A DNA stretch of 64,000 nt, from NCBI GenBank assembly GCA_020634315.1, contig JACKBV010000006.1, positions 186,001 to 250,000 on the forward strand, given 5' to 3'. This document shows, one piece after another, positions 7,841 to 16,129 of this stretch. Made by a program: the position numbers and the translations under genes. The notes below the pieces were generated by a model, which saw nothing but the letters and a program-made list of their open reading frames with translations, made no database searches and was not told the origin of the DNA. Within the stretch, counting starts at the first letter, position 1. Each line of letters starts with the position of its first letter. This stretch comes from Ardenticatenaceae bacterium. GTDB lineage: Bacteria > Chloroflexota > Anaerolineae > Promineifilales > Promineifilaceae.

Positions 7841-8314
7841 ATGAATGTAAATGTGTCGTTGACAGAACTCAATCAGTTTATTGTTCAGGCGAAGGCGGCG
7901 ACGTATGTGGGAAACGGCCGTAACGCCACAGCATGTCGCATCGGATCGCATGACTTGAAATACCAAAACGGTGATTTCTCCTATCTCGACAGCTACTTTG
8001 GCGGCACGGACTTTATTGGGCAAGAGGTTGTCTACTATAAAGATGAGCCTGTCTGGGCGATGAATTATTATGGGAAGATTATCGAGCCGGAGACGATTAC
8101 AGCCGCAGAAACAGGACAGATCATCAAAAACAGCCTTTCAAAAATGTATGAAGAGGGGCGTTTTTTAGGTGGCTTTGTCCATTCTGTGAATGGCGATACC
8201 TATGCAGATTTAAGTGAAGGTGATGTGGTTTCGTTCACAGGTAAGGAATGGATCGCCCGCAATGGCACAAGGGTTTATGAGCTTGTTTATCATGGGGGGG
8301 TGATTGTTTCTTGA
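7841..8314 (+). CDS. DUF5680 domain-containing protein
   Basis: 157-residue soluble protein that I recognise as the DUF5680 type. It has an N-terminal helix LNQFIVQAKAATYVGNG, then RIGSHDLKYQNGDFSYLDSYFGG, FIGQEVVYY and VWAMNYYGK, ending in ...YELVYHGGVIVS. No enzymatic function is established for the family; it is often found as a stand-alone domain or behind an HTH. An in-frame start exists at 7781, but the ATG at 7841, preceded by AAAAAGGATAAAGAAG, fits better and matches the family's N-terminus. The GNGR turn at residues 24-27 is encoded by a copy of the ACGGCCGT palindrome. A repeat hairpin follows 19 nt after the stop codon. Confidence 0.78.
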   Translation: MNVNVSLTELNQFIVQAKAATYVGNGRNATACRIGSHDLKYQNGDFSYLDSYFGGTDFIGQEVVYYKDEPVWAMNYYGKIIEPETITAAETGQIIKNSLSKMYEEGRFLGGFVHSVNGDTYADLSEGDVVSFTGKEWIARNGTRVYELVYHGGVIVS

Positions 8315-8333
8315 TGGCAAATGATAGAAAGAA

Positions 8334-8363
8334 CCTCCGGGAGGTTCGGAAACCTCCCGGAGG
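8334..8363. terminator. Repeat hairpin between convergent genes, likely bidirectional terminator
   Basis: CCTCCGGGAGGTT, CGG, AAACCTCCCGGAGG forms a 13-bp stem between the convergent DUF5680 and response-regulator genes. It is a copy of the 30-bp extragenic hairpin seen three times at 6501-6662. TTTG follows on the + strand and TTCTTTC on the - strand, so terminator function is possible but inferred. Confidence 0.55.
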
Positions 8364-8376
8364 TTTGTTGCAATGC

Positions 8377-8745
8377 TCAATGAGCTGCCAGTACATTGCG
8401 GATTTGATGCATGATTTCGGAGGGCAAAATGGATTTGGTGAGGTATTGCCGGGCACCGAGGCGCTGTCCCTGGTCGATTGTGTCTCGTTCTGTTTTGCCG
8501 CTGAGGATGATGATGGGGGGAGAGGAAACGGCCGTATTGCGCAAATAACGGCACACCTGAAAGCCATCAAAATGGGGCATAACCAAATCAAGCAGCATGA
8601 GATGGGGTTCTGCTTCATGTAATTTTTGCAGCGCTTCCAAGCCATCACCTGCTTCTGTTACCGTATAGCCAACTTGCTCCAACATATGGCGCAACACCAT
8701 GCGCGTAATGGGATCATCGTCTACAACTAAAATACGCTCTTCCAT
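8377..8745 (-). CDS. CheY-like single-domain response regulator
   Basis: 122-residue receiver domain with no output domain. The acidic pocket is ILVVDDDP near the N-terminus, the phospho-acceptor Asp lies in LMLLDLVMPHFDGF, the Thr/Ser switch in IIILSGKTE, and the conserved lysine in QYLTKSI. It ends right after the fold. SD ATAGGAGTACCAC precedes the ATG. No kinase is adjacent on this side; the nearest are at 18-25 kb. It may act as a phosphorelay intermediate or control a partner by protein contact. Confidence 0.92.
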   Translation of the reverse strand: MEERILVVDDDPITRMVLRHMLEQVGYTVTEAGDGLEALQKLHEAEPHLMLLDLVMPHFDGFQVCRYLRNTAVSSPPIIILSGKTERDTIDQGQRLGARQYLTKSILPSEIMHQIRNVLAAH

Positions 8746-9008
8746 TGTGGTACTCCTATCTGCTTTGCTATCGCCACTGTTGGAGGCTTGCGGTTCGCGT
8801 CACTTGCCGCAAGTATGGCAATAAGGTGTATTGTAAAAGAGAACCCCCTTTTTGTTATTGGCATATATCTCCTATTCGCCCCATCTGTGCCGGTACTTTT
8901 GTCACTGCCACCCAGGTGCGATCATTTATGCTTGCATGGGCTGATTGATCATGCTTTACTAACGGTGCAGACACCCGATTTACATGGAACAAAAAGGATG
9001 GCAAAAAC

Positions 9009-9770
9009 ATGTTAAACGGTATTCAGTACATTTTGGTCGGATTGGCGGCGGTAGCCGCAGGCGCAATCAATGCTCTGGCTGGTGGCGGCACGCTGATAAC
9101 ATTTCCGATGTTAACGGCCGTTGGTATTCCTGCTGTTGCGGCGAATGTCACCAATACAGTCGCTTTGTCACCGGGCTATTTGGGAGCCACGCTGGCTCAA
9201 TTAGGGGATTTGCGTGATCAGAAAAAGCGTTGGCTGGTGCTGCCGGCAAGTGTTGTTGGTGGTCTGGTTGGCGGCATTTTACTGTTAAATACGGGCGAGA
9301 AGTTGTTCCGCGACCTGGTGCCTTATTTGATTTTGTTGGCATCGGGGCTGTTGGCGGTGCAAGACCGGGTACGTGCCTGGCTGCTGCGACGGGCTGAGGA
9401 ACGAGGAACGGCCGTTCCCACAGAACAATGGGCGGTATTGCCGGTAGCGTTAGCGGCCGTTTATGGCGGTTACTTCGGCGCTGGCCTCAGCGTCATCGTC
9501 CTCGCCGTCCTGGGCCTGACATTAGATGACAGCCTGACACGGCTCAACGCCTTAAAGCAAGCAATCTCCTTTAGCGTCAACATCGCCGCCGCTATCTTCT
9601 TCATCTTTTCCGGCAAAGTAGTCTGGTCGGCAGCCCTGGTTATGGCTGTCGGGGCCTTGATAGGCGGCGCACTCGGCGGCCGTTTAGCGGGTCGCATCAA
9701 ACCATTGACACTGCGTCGGGTCGTCGTCGTCATTGGCGTCGCCGTTGCCGTCATCTACTTAGTCCGATAG
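9009..9770 (+). CDS. TSUP (TauE/SafE) family membrane permease
   Basis: 253-residue inner-membrane protein of the TauE/SafE sulfite-exporter superfamily. It has eight hydrophobic segments arranged as two similar halves, with the typical first-half AGAINALAGGGTLITFP and the second-half GGYFGAGLSVIVLAVLGL. Members move sulfite, sulfoacetate, taurine-derived anions or other organosulfur anions. SD AAAAAGGATGG precedes the ATG. It is 4 kb from the sulfur gene set and not in the same operon, but sulfite made by the persulfide dioxygenase is a plausible cargo (inference). A 28-nt hairpin follows the stop codon at 18 nt. Confidence 0.88.
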   Translation: MLNGIQYILVGLAAVAAGAINALAGGGTLITFPMLTAVGIPAVAANVTNTVALSPGYLGATLAQLGDLRDQKKRWLVLPASVVGGLVGGILLLNTGEKLFRDLVPYLILLASGLLAVQDRVRAWLLRRAEERGTAVPTEQWAVLPVALAAVYGGYFGAGLSVIVLAVLGLTLDDSLTRLNALKQAISFSVNIAAAIFFIFSGKVVWSAALVMAVGALIGGALGGRLAGRIKPLTLRRVVVVIGVAVAVIYLVR

Positions 9771-9787
9771 ACAACCGCACATAGAAA

Positions 9788-9815
9788 CCTCTCGGAAGCA
9801 TTAGCTTCCGAGAGG
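9788..9815. terminator. Hairpin after the TSUP permease gene
   Basis: CCTCTCGGAAGC and GCTTCCGAGAGG form a perfect 12-bp stem with an ATTA loop, 18 nt after the permease stop. There is no run of T on the + strand, so it may stabilise the mRNA end or be a diverged member of the extragenic repeat family rather than a classic terminator. Confidence 0.5.
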
Positions 9816-9946
9816 CTTACAACGGCTTATCCGCAGCGCCCATTTTCACAGAAACACAATTTTTATTGACAAAAGGTGTCATAAATAATCCTTATCCTTA
9901 AAAGTAGGAGGCTGTTTTTGTCTCCAATCCGCGAGAGGGTAAGGTT

Positions 9947-11931
9947 ATGACTGATTTTCAACTGGTTTCTAACTTCGATCCGATGGGCGACCAGCCGACG
10001 GCAATTGCCGGGCTGGTAGATGGCTTGAACAATGGCCTGGCAGAGCAAGTGTTGTTGGGAGCGACGGGGACGGGCAAGACCTTCACCATCGCTAATGTGA
10101 TTCAGCAAACACAGCGGCCGACACTTATTCTGGCGCACAACAAAACGCTGGCCGCACAGCTTTACGCTGAATTTAAGAGCTTTTTCCCGCATAATGCTGT
10201 CAGTTATTTTGTCAGCTATTACGACTATTACCAGCCAGAAGCATATATCCCCCGCACTGATACGTACATCGAAAAGACAACCGAGGTCAATGCCGAAATT
10301 GAGCGTATGCGCCTGGCAGCAACGCAGGCGTTGGCTACGCGGCGCGATGTGATTGTCATTGCCAGCGTCAGCGCTATTTATTCGTTGGGCAATCCGGTCA
10401 AATATCATCAGGCGCATGTGCAATTTTGTGTGGGCGAGGTAGCGCGGCGCGATAAGACGTTGCGGCGTCTGGTGGACATCTATTATGAGCGCAATGATTT
10501 TGACCTGGCGTATAACACGTTTCGTGTGAAGGGGAGTGTGCTGGAGATACGGCCGTCTTATGCCGACAACGCTTATCGCATCGAGTTTTGGGGAGACGAG
10601 GTCGAGCGCATTACGGAGATTGACCCGACTACGGGTGAGGTTGTTGCCAATCTGGAAGTGTTGATGATTCACCCGGCACGCCATTTTGTGACGAATGAAG
10701 AGGATGTGGAAACGGCCGTTACCCTCATTGAAGCCGAGCTAGAAGAACGCCTGGACGCCCTGCATCGTGACGATAAACTGCTCGAAGCCTACCGTTTAGA
10801 GCAGCGCACCCGTTACGACATCGAAATGCTGCGCGAAGTCGGCTACTGCCAGGGCAGCGAAAACTACACACGCCACTTCTACAATCGGCCACAAGGCGCA
10901 CCTCCCTGGACATTGCTCGATTACTTCCCGACGATTTCCTCCTCGTGGTAGACGAAAGCCACATGACCATCCCGCAGGTGCGTGCCATGTATCATGGCGA
11001 CCGCAATCGCAAGCAAACACTCGTCGATTACGGGTTTCGCCTGCCCAGCGCCCTCGACAATCGCCCGCTCACCTTTGCCGAATGGGAAGAGCGCATTTAC
11101 CAGGTCATCTACACCTCAGCAACGCCAAGCTCCTATGAACTGGGTCGCGCCGAACATGTTGTTGAGCAAATCATTCGCCCCACCGGCTTGATGGATCCGC
11201 AGGTATTGGTACGGCCGATTAAAGGGCAGGTCGACGATTTGCTGTTTGAGGTAAAGCAGCGTGTCGCGCAAGGGCAGCGGGCACTCATTACCACATTAAC
11301 AAAGCGTATGGCTGAAGACCTGGCCGCCTATCTTTCCGAGATGAACCTGAGCGTGCATTATCTGCACAGCGAAGTCGAGACATTGGAACGCGTGGACATT
11401 TTGCAAGATTTGCGGCGCGGCGTTTACGATGCAGTGGTCGGCATCAATCTGCTGCGCGAAGGGCTGGATTTGCCCGAAGTGTCACTGGTGGCGATTCTCG
11501 ACGCTGATAAAGAAGGGTTCCTGCGCTCAGATACGGCGTTAGTGCAAACCATTGGACGGGCGGCGCGGCATGTCGCAGGGACTGTGATCATGTATGCCGA
11601 CCGCGTAACGGCATCGATGCAGCGGGCGCTTGACGAGACGAATCGCCGTCGCGCCCGGCAGTTGGCGTATAACGAGGCGCATGGTATTAGCCCGCGCACC
11701 ATTGAAAAGGGGATTGACGATGGGCGTTGGATGAAGGGAGAGGCGGCTGAGGCAACGCCATCTGTTGCTGAGCCATTGCCCACCTATGAAACGGCCGATT
11801 TGCTTGCCCATTTAGACGAACTGGAAACGGCGATGCGCAGCGCTGCCCAGGCGCTCGAATTTGAGCGTGCCGCCCAAATTCGGGATCGGATCGCCGCTTT
11901 GCGTGATCAACTGGTGCCTGTCAGCGCCTGA
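9947..11931 (+). CDS. uvrB: Excinuclease ABC subunit B (UvrB), split by an apparent one-base frameshift
   Basis: UvrB is the damage-verifying helicase of nucleotide excision repair. The first frame (9947-10951) has the Walker A GATGTGKTFT, the beta-hairpin region YYDYYQPEAYIPRTDTYIEK and ends abnormally at LLDYFPTISSSW. The second frame (10945-11931) resumes with VVDESHMTIPQVRAMY, contains the C-terminal helicase motifs (SEVETLERVDILQDLRRG, GINLLREGLDLPEVSL, QTIGRAARH) and ends with a UVR domain that binds UvrA/UvrC. Adding one G between 10930 and 10931 restores LDYFPDDFLLVVDESH exactly. Sequencing or assembly error is more likely than inactivation, because both halves are fully conserved. 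Combined length (about 661 residues) is normal. Confidence 0.93.
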
Positions 11932-11956
11932 TATTTGGTAAGATAAGAGATTCCCT

Positions 11957-12034
11957 CCTCCCGGAGATTTCTTCACCTCCGGGAGGTTCATTTTCAAGAG
12001 TATAAACCAGCCTCCGCGAGGTTTGTTTTCAGGA
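11957..12034 (+). repeat. Extragenic repeat remnants supplying the SD of the LLM gene
   Basis: Degenerate copies of the CCTCCGGGAGG element (CTCCCGGAG, CCTCCGGGAGG and CCTCCGCGAGG) lead straight into TTTGTTTTCAGGAGCCAATT and the ATG at 12042. The arrangement hairpin, T-rich spacer, SD, ATG matches the other leader repeats at 14210, 20564 and 27465. Confidence 0.7.
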
Positions 12035-12041
12035 GCCAATT

Positions 12042-12863
12042 ATGCAATATGGTATCGAGATTGTCCCTTTTGGTGAGTTTGGTGAACCGCAAGTTGTTGT
12101 GCAGCTCGCGCAAGCGGCGGAAGCGGCCGGGTGGGAAGCGGTGTGGGTGTGGGATCACCTGGCGTTCCCGTATGGGGTGGGGGATCCGTGGGTGTTGTTA
12201 ACGGCCGTTGCCGCCACTACCACCCAGATCAAACTGCTCCCCGGCGTTGCCGCTTTGCCCCGTTACAAGCCACATTTGTTGGCGCGGCTGCTGACTTCGC
12301 TGGATCGGTTGAGTAACGGCCGTTTCATCCTTGGCGCGGGTATGGGAGCGCTGCACCACGAATTTACCAGCGTTGGCGAAGCGGGCGATTACAAAACCCG
12401 CGCCGCCATGCTCGATGAAGGGCTGGACTTGTTGACGCGCATCTGGAGCGGACAGCCAGTGACCCATCATGGAGCGCATTACACCGTGAATGATTTAACC
12501 TTTTTGCCACAGCCCATACAGCAGCCGCGCATCCCAATCTGGATTGGCGGCGATAGTGCTGCTGCTTTGCGCCGTGCGGCGCAGTGGGATGGCTGGATCA
12601 TGGGCACAGTTGACGAGAACTGTGTGACAACGACGACGCCCGCGCAAATTGGCGAGTGCGTAGCTGCCATCCGGCAGCAGCGCACCAGTGATGCTCCCTT
12701 TGCCATTGCCGTAGATGGCGTCAGTCAGCCGAATGAGACGGCGCATGTGCGTGCCTACGAAGCAGCGGGCGCGACCTGGTGGTTTGAGGCGGTTTTTGGG
12801 CTGCGCGGCTCTGTTGACGAGATGTTGGCGCGTATTGCCGCCGGTCCGCCTGCGTCGCTTTAG
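12042..12863 (+). CDS. LLM-class (luciferase-like) flavin-dependent oxidoreductase
   Basis: 273-residue TIM-barrel protein of the bacterial luciferase-like superfamily, which uses FMN or coenzyme F420. Family segments include AEAAGWEAVWVWDHLAFP near residue 30, then LLPGVAALPRYKPHLLARLLTSLDRLSNGRFILGAG (about 67-102) and PRIPIWIGGDSAAALRRAA (about 165-183). The pattern resembles F420-dependent members found in Chloroflexota and Actinobacteria, but cofactor choice is inference. SD CAGGAG is part of an extragenic repeat. The C-terminus overlaps by 4 nt the end of the convergent small ORF on the opposite strand. Two palindrome copies encode LTAVAAT and SNGRF. Confidence 0.87.
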   Translation: MQYGIEIVPFGEFGEPQVVVQLAQAAEAAGWEAVWVWDHLAFPYGVGDPWVLLTAVAATTTQIKLLPGVAALPRYKPHLLARLLTSLDRLSNGRFILGAGMGALHHEFTSVGEAGDYKTRAAMLDEGLDLLTRIWSGQPVTHHGAHYTVNDLTFLPQPIQQPRIPIWIGGDSAAALRRAAQWDGWIMGTVDENCVTTTTPAQIGECVAAIRQQRTSDAPFAIAVDGVSQPNETAHVRAYEAAGATWWFEAVFGLRGSVDEMLARIAAGPPASL

Positions 12864-13051
12864 CGCAACAGCAGCCGCAAGAAGGCATTGAAGAAGATTA
12901 ATCCGCCGCACAACAAGGCGGGCAGGAGAAAGAGTGCTCCCCAACCGAGAAACGGCCGTCTTCGCCAAAATAAAGGTCGTGGTCGCATAGGAAACGGCCG
13001 TCTTGCTGGAAACGGCCGTCTTGGTCCTGGATGAAAGCGCCTACCGTGCAT
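12860..13051 (-). CDS. Small Arg/Pro-rich membrane protein
   Basis: 63-residue unrecognised protein. The first 35 residues are very basic and proline-rich with three RRPF motifs, each written by a copy of the ACGGCCGT palindrome on the DNA (12951, 12993, 13010). Residues about 36-62 form a hydrophobic segment (GWGALFLLPALLCGGLIFF). GGAGG lies 6 nt before the ATG, which strongly supports translation. Its stop overlaps the end of the convergent LLM gene. A short positively charged tail plus one helix suggests a single-pass membrane peptide. It could also be a chance ORF created by palindrome copies, but the ribosome-binding site argues against this. Confidence 0.55.
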   Translation of the reverse strand: MHGRRFHPGPRRPFPARRPFPMRPRPLFWRRRPFLGWGALFLLPALLCGGLIFFNAFLRLLLR

Positions 13052-13065
13052 TGTATACCTCCATT

Positions 13066-13092
13066 CACCCCCTGCGGGGTGGGTTTGTTTTC
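13066..13092 (+). terminator. Possible terminator hairpin
   Basis: CACCCC and GGGGTG form a 6-bp stem with a CTGC loop, followed by GGTTTGTTTTC. It lies 200 nt beyond the LLM gene on the + strand. The rest of 13093-13265 shows nothing I can identify. Confidence 0.35.
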
Positions 13093-13265
13093 ATGATATG
13101 ATGAAGGAACCGCGTTCCATATCTTCAGGGTAAGCGCCAGGTGTCAAGAATGTATGAAGCATTTGTAAAAAATCTATTGATGTTCTTCCAGGAACCGGAT
13201 TCAGCCCTTTTGGATTTCGTGAGGGCTGTCGCTGTAACGAAAGGCAATTCCCAAAGAGCCAGTTT

Positions 13266-14210
13266 CTAGCCGCGTGTGCGGTACCAGGTCAACGTGGTGC
13301 GGATCGCTTCTTCGTGCGGAGTGACATGGCTGCCAAATGCCTGCGCAAACTGGCTGTGATCGACGACATATGGCTCCGTAAATTCATACATCATCTCATT
13401 GAATTCACGCATGTCCTTATTAAACATGCCCAGCAGCGACACCAGCAAACGGCCGGCTGGCCGTATCTTCACCGGTTGACCAATCGCCTGTGCCACCATG
13501 TCTGCAAACTGGCGTGTGGTTACTGTCGGCGCATTGGGCACATGCCATGCTTTGCCGAATGCCTCTTCATGTTCGCTCAATGTCACCAACGCCCGCGCAA
13601 AGTCGTGAATGTAAGTGTACGTATGTGGTAAATCCGGGTTGCCCAGCACATTAACAGGCTTGCCCGCCAAGGCTGCGGCAAACAAAATCTCGCCAAGAGC
13701 CGATGCCGTTACACGCGGCCCATAAAAATCAGAAGCGCGGCCAATTGCTACCTGCACTTTGCCTGCCTGATGTGCGTCGAGCAGCATTGTTGCCATCGCC
13801 GCACGGGTGCGCCCCTTGTGCCCTGTGGCCGCATAAGGCAGCCCTTCGTGAATGGGTTGCCCGTTGGTTGGGCCATACATGTACAAATTGTCGCCAAAGA
13901 TCAGCCGCGCCTTTGTTTGCGCCACGCCCTCCAAAATGCCCTGCGTAATGGGAGGGAACTTTTGCGGCCATTCGTAATAGGCTGGCTGCGCACAGTGAAA
14001 GACGACTTCCGCCTGGGCGCATAACCGCGCCACGTCGGACGGATTGGTCGCGTCGCCGCGCACGATTTGGACGCCTGACGGCAAGGGTTCGCTGACTTGT
14101 CCGCGCCGGTTGACCAGTGTCAACGCTTTTCCCTGTGCCAGCAGCACTTCCATAATGGCTAATCCAAGCTGTCCAGTTCCAAAAATGACGTATTTTGCTT
14201 CTTGACTCAT
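13266..14210 (-). CDS. NAD-dependent epimerase/dehydratase family protein
   Basis: 314-residue short-chain-dehydrogenase-like protein. The N-terminal Rossmann glycine motif is diverged (IFGTGQLGLAI), which suggests NADP/NAD binding as in NmrA/atypical extended SDRs. The middle contains DNLYMYGP, where the usual YxxxK is not obvious, and the C-terminal half has the TYTYIHDFARALVTL segment typical of sugar-nucleotide epimerase relatives. An in-frame upstream ATG exists at 14267, but the ATG at 14210 has GAAGGAGACAACA in front and fits the start of the fold. This SD is part of an extragenic leader repeat. Substrate is unknown. Confidence 0.82.
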   Translation of the reverse strand: MSQEAKYVIFGTGQLGLAIMEVLLAQGKALTLVNRRGQVSEPLPSGVQIVRGDATNPSDVARLCAQAEVVFHCAQPAYYEWPQKFPPITQGILEGVAQTKARLIFGDNLYMYGPTNGQPIHEGLPYAATGHKGRTRAAMATMLLDAHQAGKVQVAIGRASDFYGPRVTASALGEILFAAALAGKPVNVLGNPDLPHTYTYIHDFARALVTLSEHEEAFGKAWHVPNAPTVTTRQFADMVAQAIGQPVKIRPAGRLLVSLLGMFNKDMREFNEMMYEFTEPYVVDHSQFAQAFGSHVTPHEEAIRTTLTWYRTRG

Positions 14211-14212
14211 TG

Positions 14213-14445
14213 TTGTCTCCTTCAAAAAAGCCTCCCGGAGGTTCATCTTATGCGGTGAACGTTCCACTGATAACCTCCGGGAGGTTCCACTGGCGGCAGC
14301 CGGTGAAGTCTCCTCCGGATTGGATGGTCGGATTAGGACCTTTTTATTCGTCGTGGTCGGCGGCAGCCGGTGAAGTCTCCTCGTAAATCGGATTGTTAAT
14401 CCGATGGTCGGATTAGCAATCCGACCTACGGTTTTTATTCATCGT
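14213..14445. repeat. Composite extragenic repeat array (leader of epimerase gene)
   Basis: From 14213 the - strand reads ATG-side SD GAAGGAGACAACA, T-run, then CCTCCGGGAGGC (14231-14242). A second inverted arm is at 14275-14288. Then come two copies of GGCGGCAGCCGGTGAAGTCTCCT (14292 and 14361). Next is the double hairpin ATCGGATTGTTAATCCGAT plus TCGGATTAGCAATCCGA (14391-14430), followed by CTACGG. No coding content is visible up to 14631. Confidence 0.85.
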
Positions 14446-14688
14446 GGTGAGCTGCTCATATGAAGTTTCCTGCAAAAATATAGCATGAGCACCCTTGCTC
14501 GCTATCAACCGTGTAACCCAAGGCTTCCCGCCTGCGCCCCTTTTCATTTGTTACGGCCGTTTAGAAACCAGGAACAATACGCAGTAAGCCGTAAAATCGG
14601 TGCAAAGATTTTGAGGGGATAGGCTGATTGGATGCATGATCATTTTCATTTGGCGCATATAATCATAGGAAATGGAGCGTTTGTAACT

Positions 14689-15858
14689 ATGTCACTATCC
14701 CGGTATTCAAATTCCCCCATCTGGAGTGACAGCAGTAAGCGGCTGGTTGTCCTTGTCTTGCTGCTGTTAATTTCTTTGTTGCTGTATCGCGTGCGGCTGC
14801 TGCTGTTACCCTTTGTCATGGCGATGGTGTTGGCCTATCTTATTGATCCTGGGGTAAATGCGCTAAGTAAACGGCTGCGTGTGCCGCGTTTGGTTGCCAT
14901 TATTCTAATTTACTTGTTGATTATAGCCGTGCTGATTTTGATTCCGGTGCGTGCTATTCCGCCTATTGTCGTGCAGGTCAATGCCTTTTTGAATAATGTG
15001 CCCCGCTATTTGCAAGAGTTAGGCGATTTTTTGCAGCAGCCGATCATCGTTGCTAATTTTGAGATTCCAATTGATGATTTGCCGTTGGAGCAACTATATG
15101 CCGGAATTAGCAGCAACTTGATTAATATCATCCAAACTCTGGGCGGGCGCTCGCTCAGTCTGCTGGGCAGTATTGCCAGCGCCACGATTTCTACGGTTGG
15201 TTGGACGGTGATGGTCTTGTTTTTATCCTTCTATCTGGTGAAGGATCATGAGTTGATGTTCCAGGCGATTATGGATTTAGTGCCCGAATCGTATAAGGGG
15301 GACATTTACTTATTGAGCGAGCAAGTGAGCATTACCTGGAATGCGTTTTTGCGTGGGCAGTTGGTGTTGTGTCTGGTGATGGCGACGATTGTTTTTGTGC
15401 TGGCGCTGCTGCTGAATTTGCCGAACCCGTTGACGTTGGCGCTTATTGCCGGATTTGCTGAATTTTTGCCGACGGTGGGGCCGGTGTTAGCGGCCGTTCC
15501 CGCAGCGTTAATCGCGTTGTTTCAAAGTGACGTCAGTTGGATCGGCCATTTTATGACGCCATTTTGGTTTATGGTCGTCATTTTAAGCGTGTATGGGATC
15601 ATTTTCCAACTGGAAAATTATTATTTGGTGCCGCGCATTATGGGGCATCATTTGCGGCTGCATCCGCTGGTTGTGATTTTGGGCGCGGTGGCAGGAGCGA
15701 GTGTGGCCGGGTTGTTGGGGATTTTGTTGGCGGCACCGGTGCTGGCAACGGTGCGGCTGATTTTTTTGTATATTTATTGCAAGTTGACGGATCGGCCGCC
15801 ATTTCCGCTGTTGGTGGTGGGGGAAACGGCCGTTTCTGCCACCGACGAAGAAGAGTAG
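14689..15858 (+). CDS. AI-2E family transporter (PerM-like permease)
   Basis: Integral membrane protein of about 389 residues. It has an N-terminal helix cluster (RLVVLVLLLLISLLLYRV, then LLPFVMAMVLAYLIDPGVN), a central soluble loop with VVQVNAFLNNVPRYLQELGDF, and late helices around GFAEFLPTVGPVLAAVPAALI and VGPVLAA. The last part, NYYLVPRIMGHHLRLHPLVVI, is the most conserved block of the AI-2E/UPF0118 family. Proposed roles include autoinducer export or ion/proton antiport. The frame is open from 14632, but a TATAAT at 14658-14663 would lie inside it, so the ATG at 14689 with GGAG 11 nt upstream is preferred. A palindrome copy encodes the C-terminal GETAVSATDEEE tail. Confidence 0.88.
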   Translation: MSLSRYSNSPIWSDSSKRLVVLVLLLLISLLLYRVRLLLLPFVMAMVLAYLIDPGVNALSKRLRVPRLVAIILIYLLIIAVLILIPVRAIPPIVVQVNAFLNNVPRYLQELGDFLQQPIIVANFEIPIDDLPLEQLYAGISSNLINIIQTLGGRSLSLLGSIASATISTVGWTVMVLFLSFYLVKDHELMFQAIMDLVPESYKGDIYLLSEQVSITWNAFLRGQLVLCLVMATIVFVLALLLNLPNPLTLALIAGFAEFLPTVGPVLAAVPAALIALFQSDVSWIGHFMTPFWFMVVILSVYGIIFQLENYYLVPRIMGHHLRLHPLVVILGAVAGASVAGLLGILLAAPVLATVRLIFLYIYCKLTDRPPFPLLVVGETAVSATDEEE

Positions 15859-15937
15859 TGGCTGGCAAATTTAAGACCACCCTTTTACAATTGCCGGGCG
15901 ATAAGGAAAATCGCCATGAACATACAAGGAGATACAA

Positions 15938-16114
15938 ATGAGCAAAGAACCTGAATACGATGATGAAACCCTGGCCGAGACTGATAATTTCACCGTTTGG
16001 CGCAGCCAGGAAGAAGACGATTTCGTTTATCACATTGAACTGGGGGGCGTTTCGCTGCACCTTTCTTCGGAAGAGTGGGAGGAGCTGGTTGTTTTGTTTA
16101 AAAGCGTAGCATAA
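15938..16114 (+). CDS. Small acidic protein, 58 residues
   Basis: Short ORF between the AI-2E permease and radC. ACAAGGAGATACAA is a strong SD right before the ATG, and the stop is 15 nt before the radC ATG, so it is very likely translated and co-transcribed with radC. The product is strongly acidic (MSKEPEYDDETLAETDNF...), with a C-terminal half VYHIELGGVSLHLSSEEWEE that alternates like a beta hairpin followed by an amphipathic helix. No family is recognised. Its conserved-looking organisation suggests a small regulatory or adaptor protein. Confidence 0.72.
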   Translation: MSKEPEYDDETLAETDNFTVWRSQEEDDFVYHIELGGVSLHLSSEEWEELVVLFKSVA

Positions 16115-16129
16115 GCGGAGGAGAATGAG

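Noticed and set aside
9866..9897. uvrB promoter with TTGACA at 9866
   Set aside because: No good -10 at 16-18 nt spacing and no recognisable LexA box; left out.
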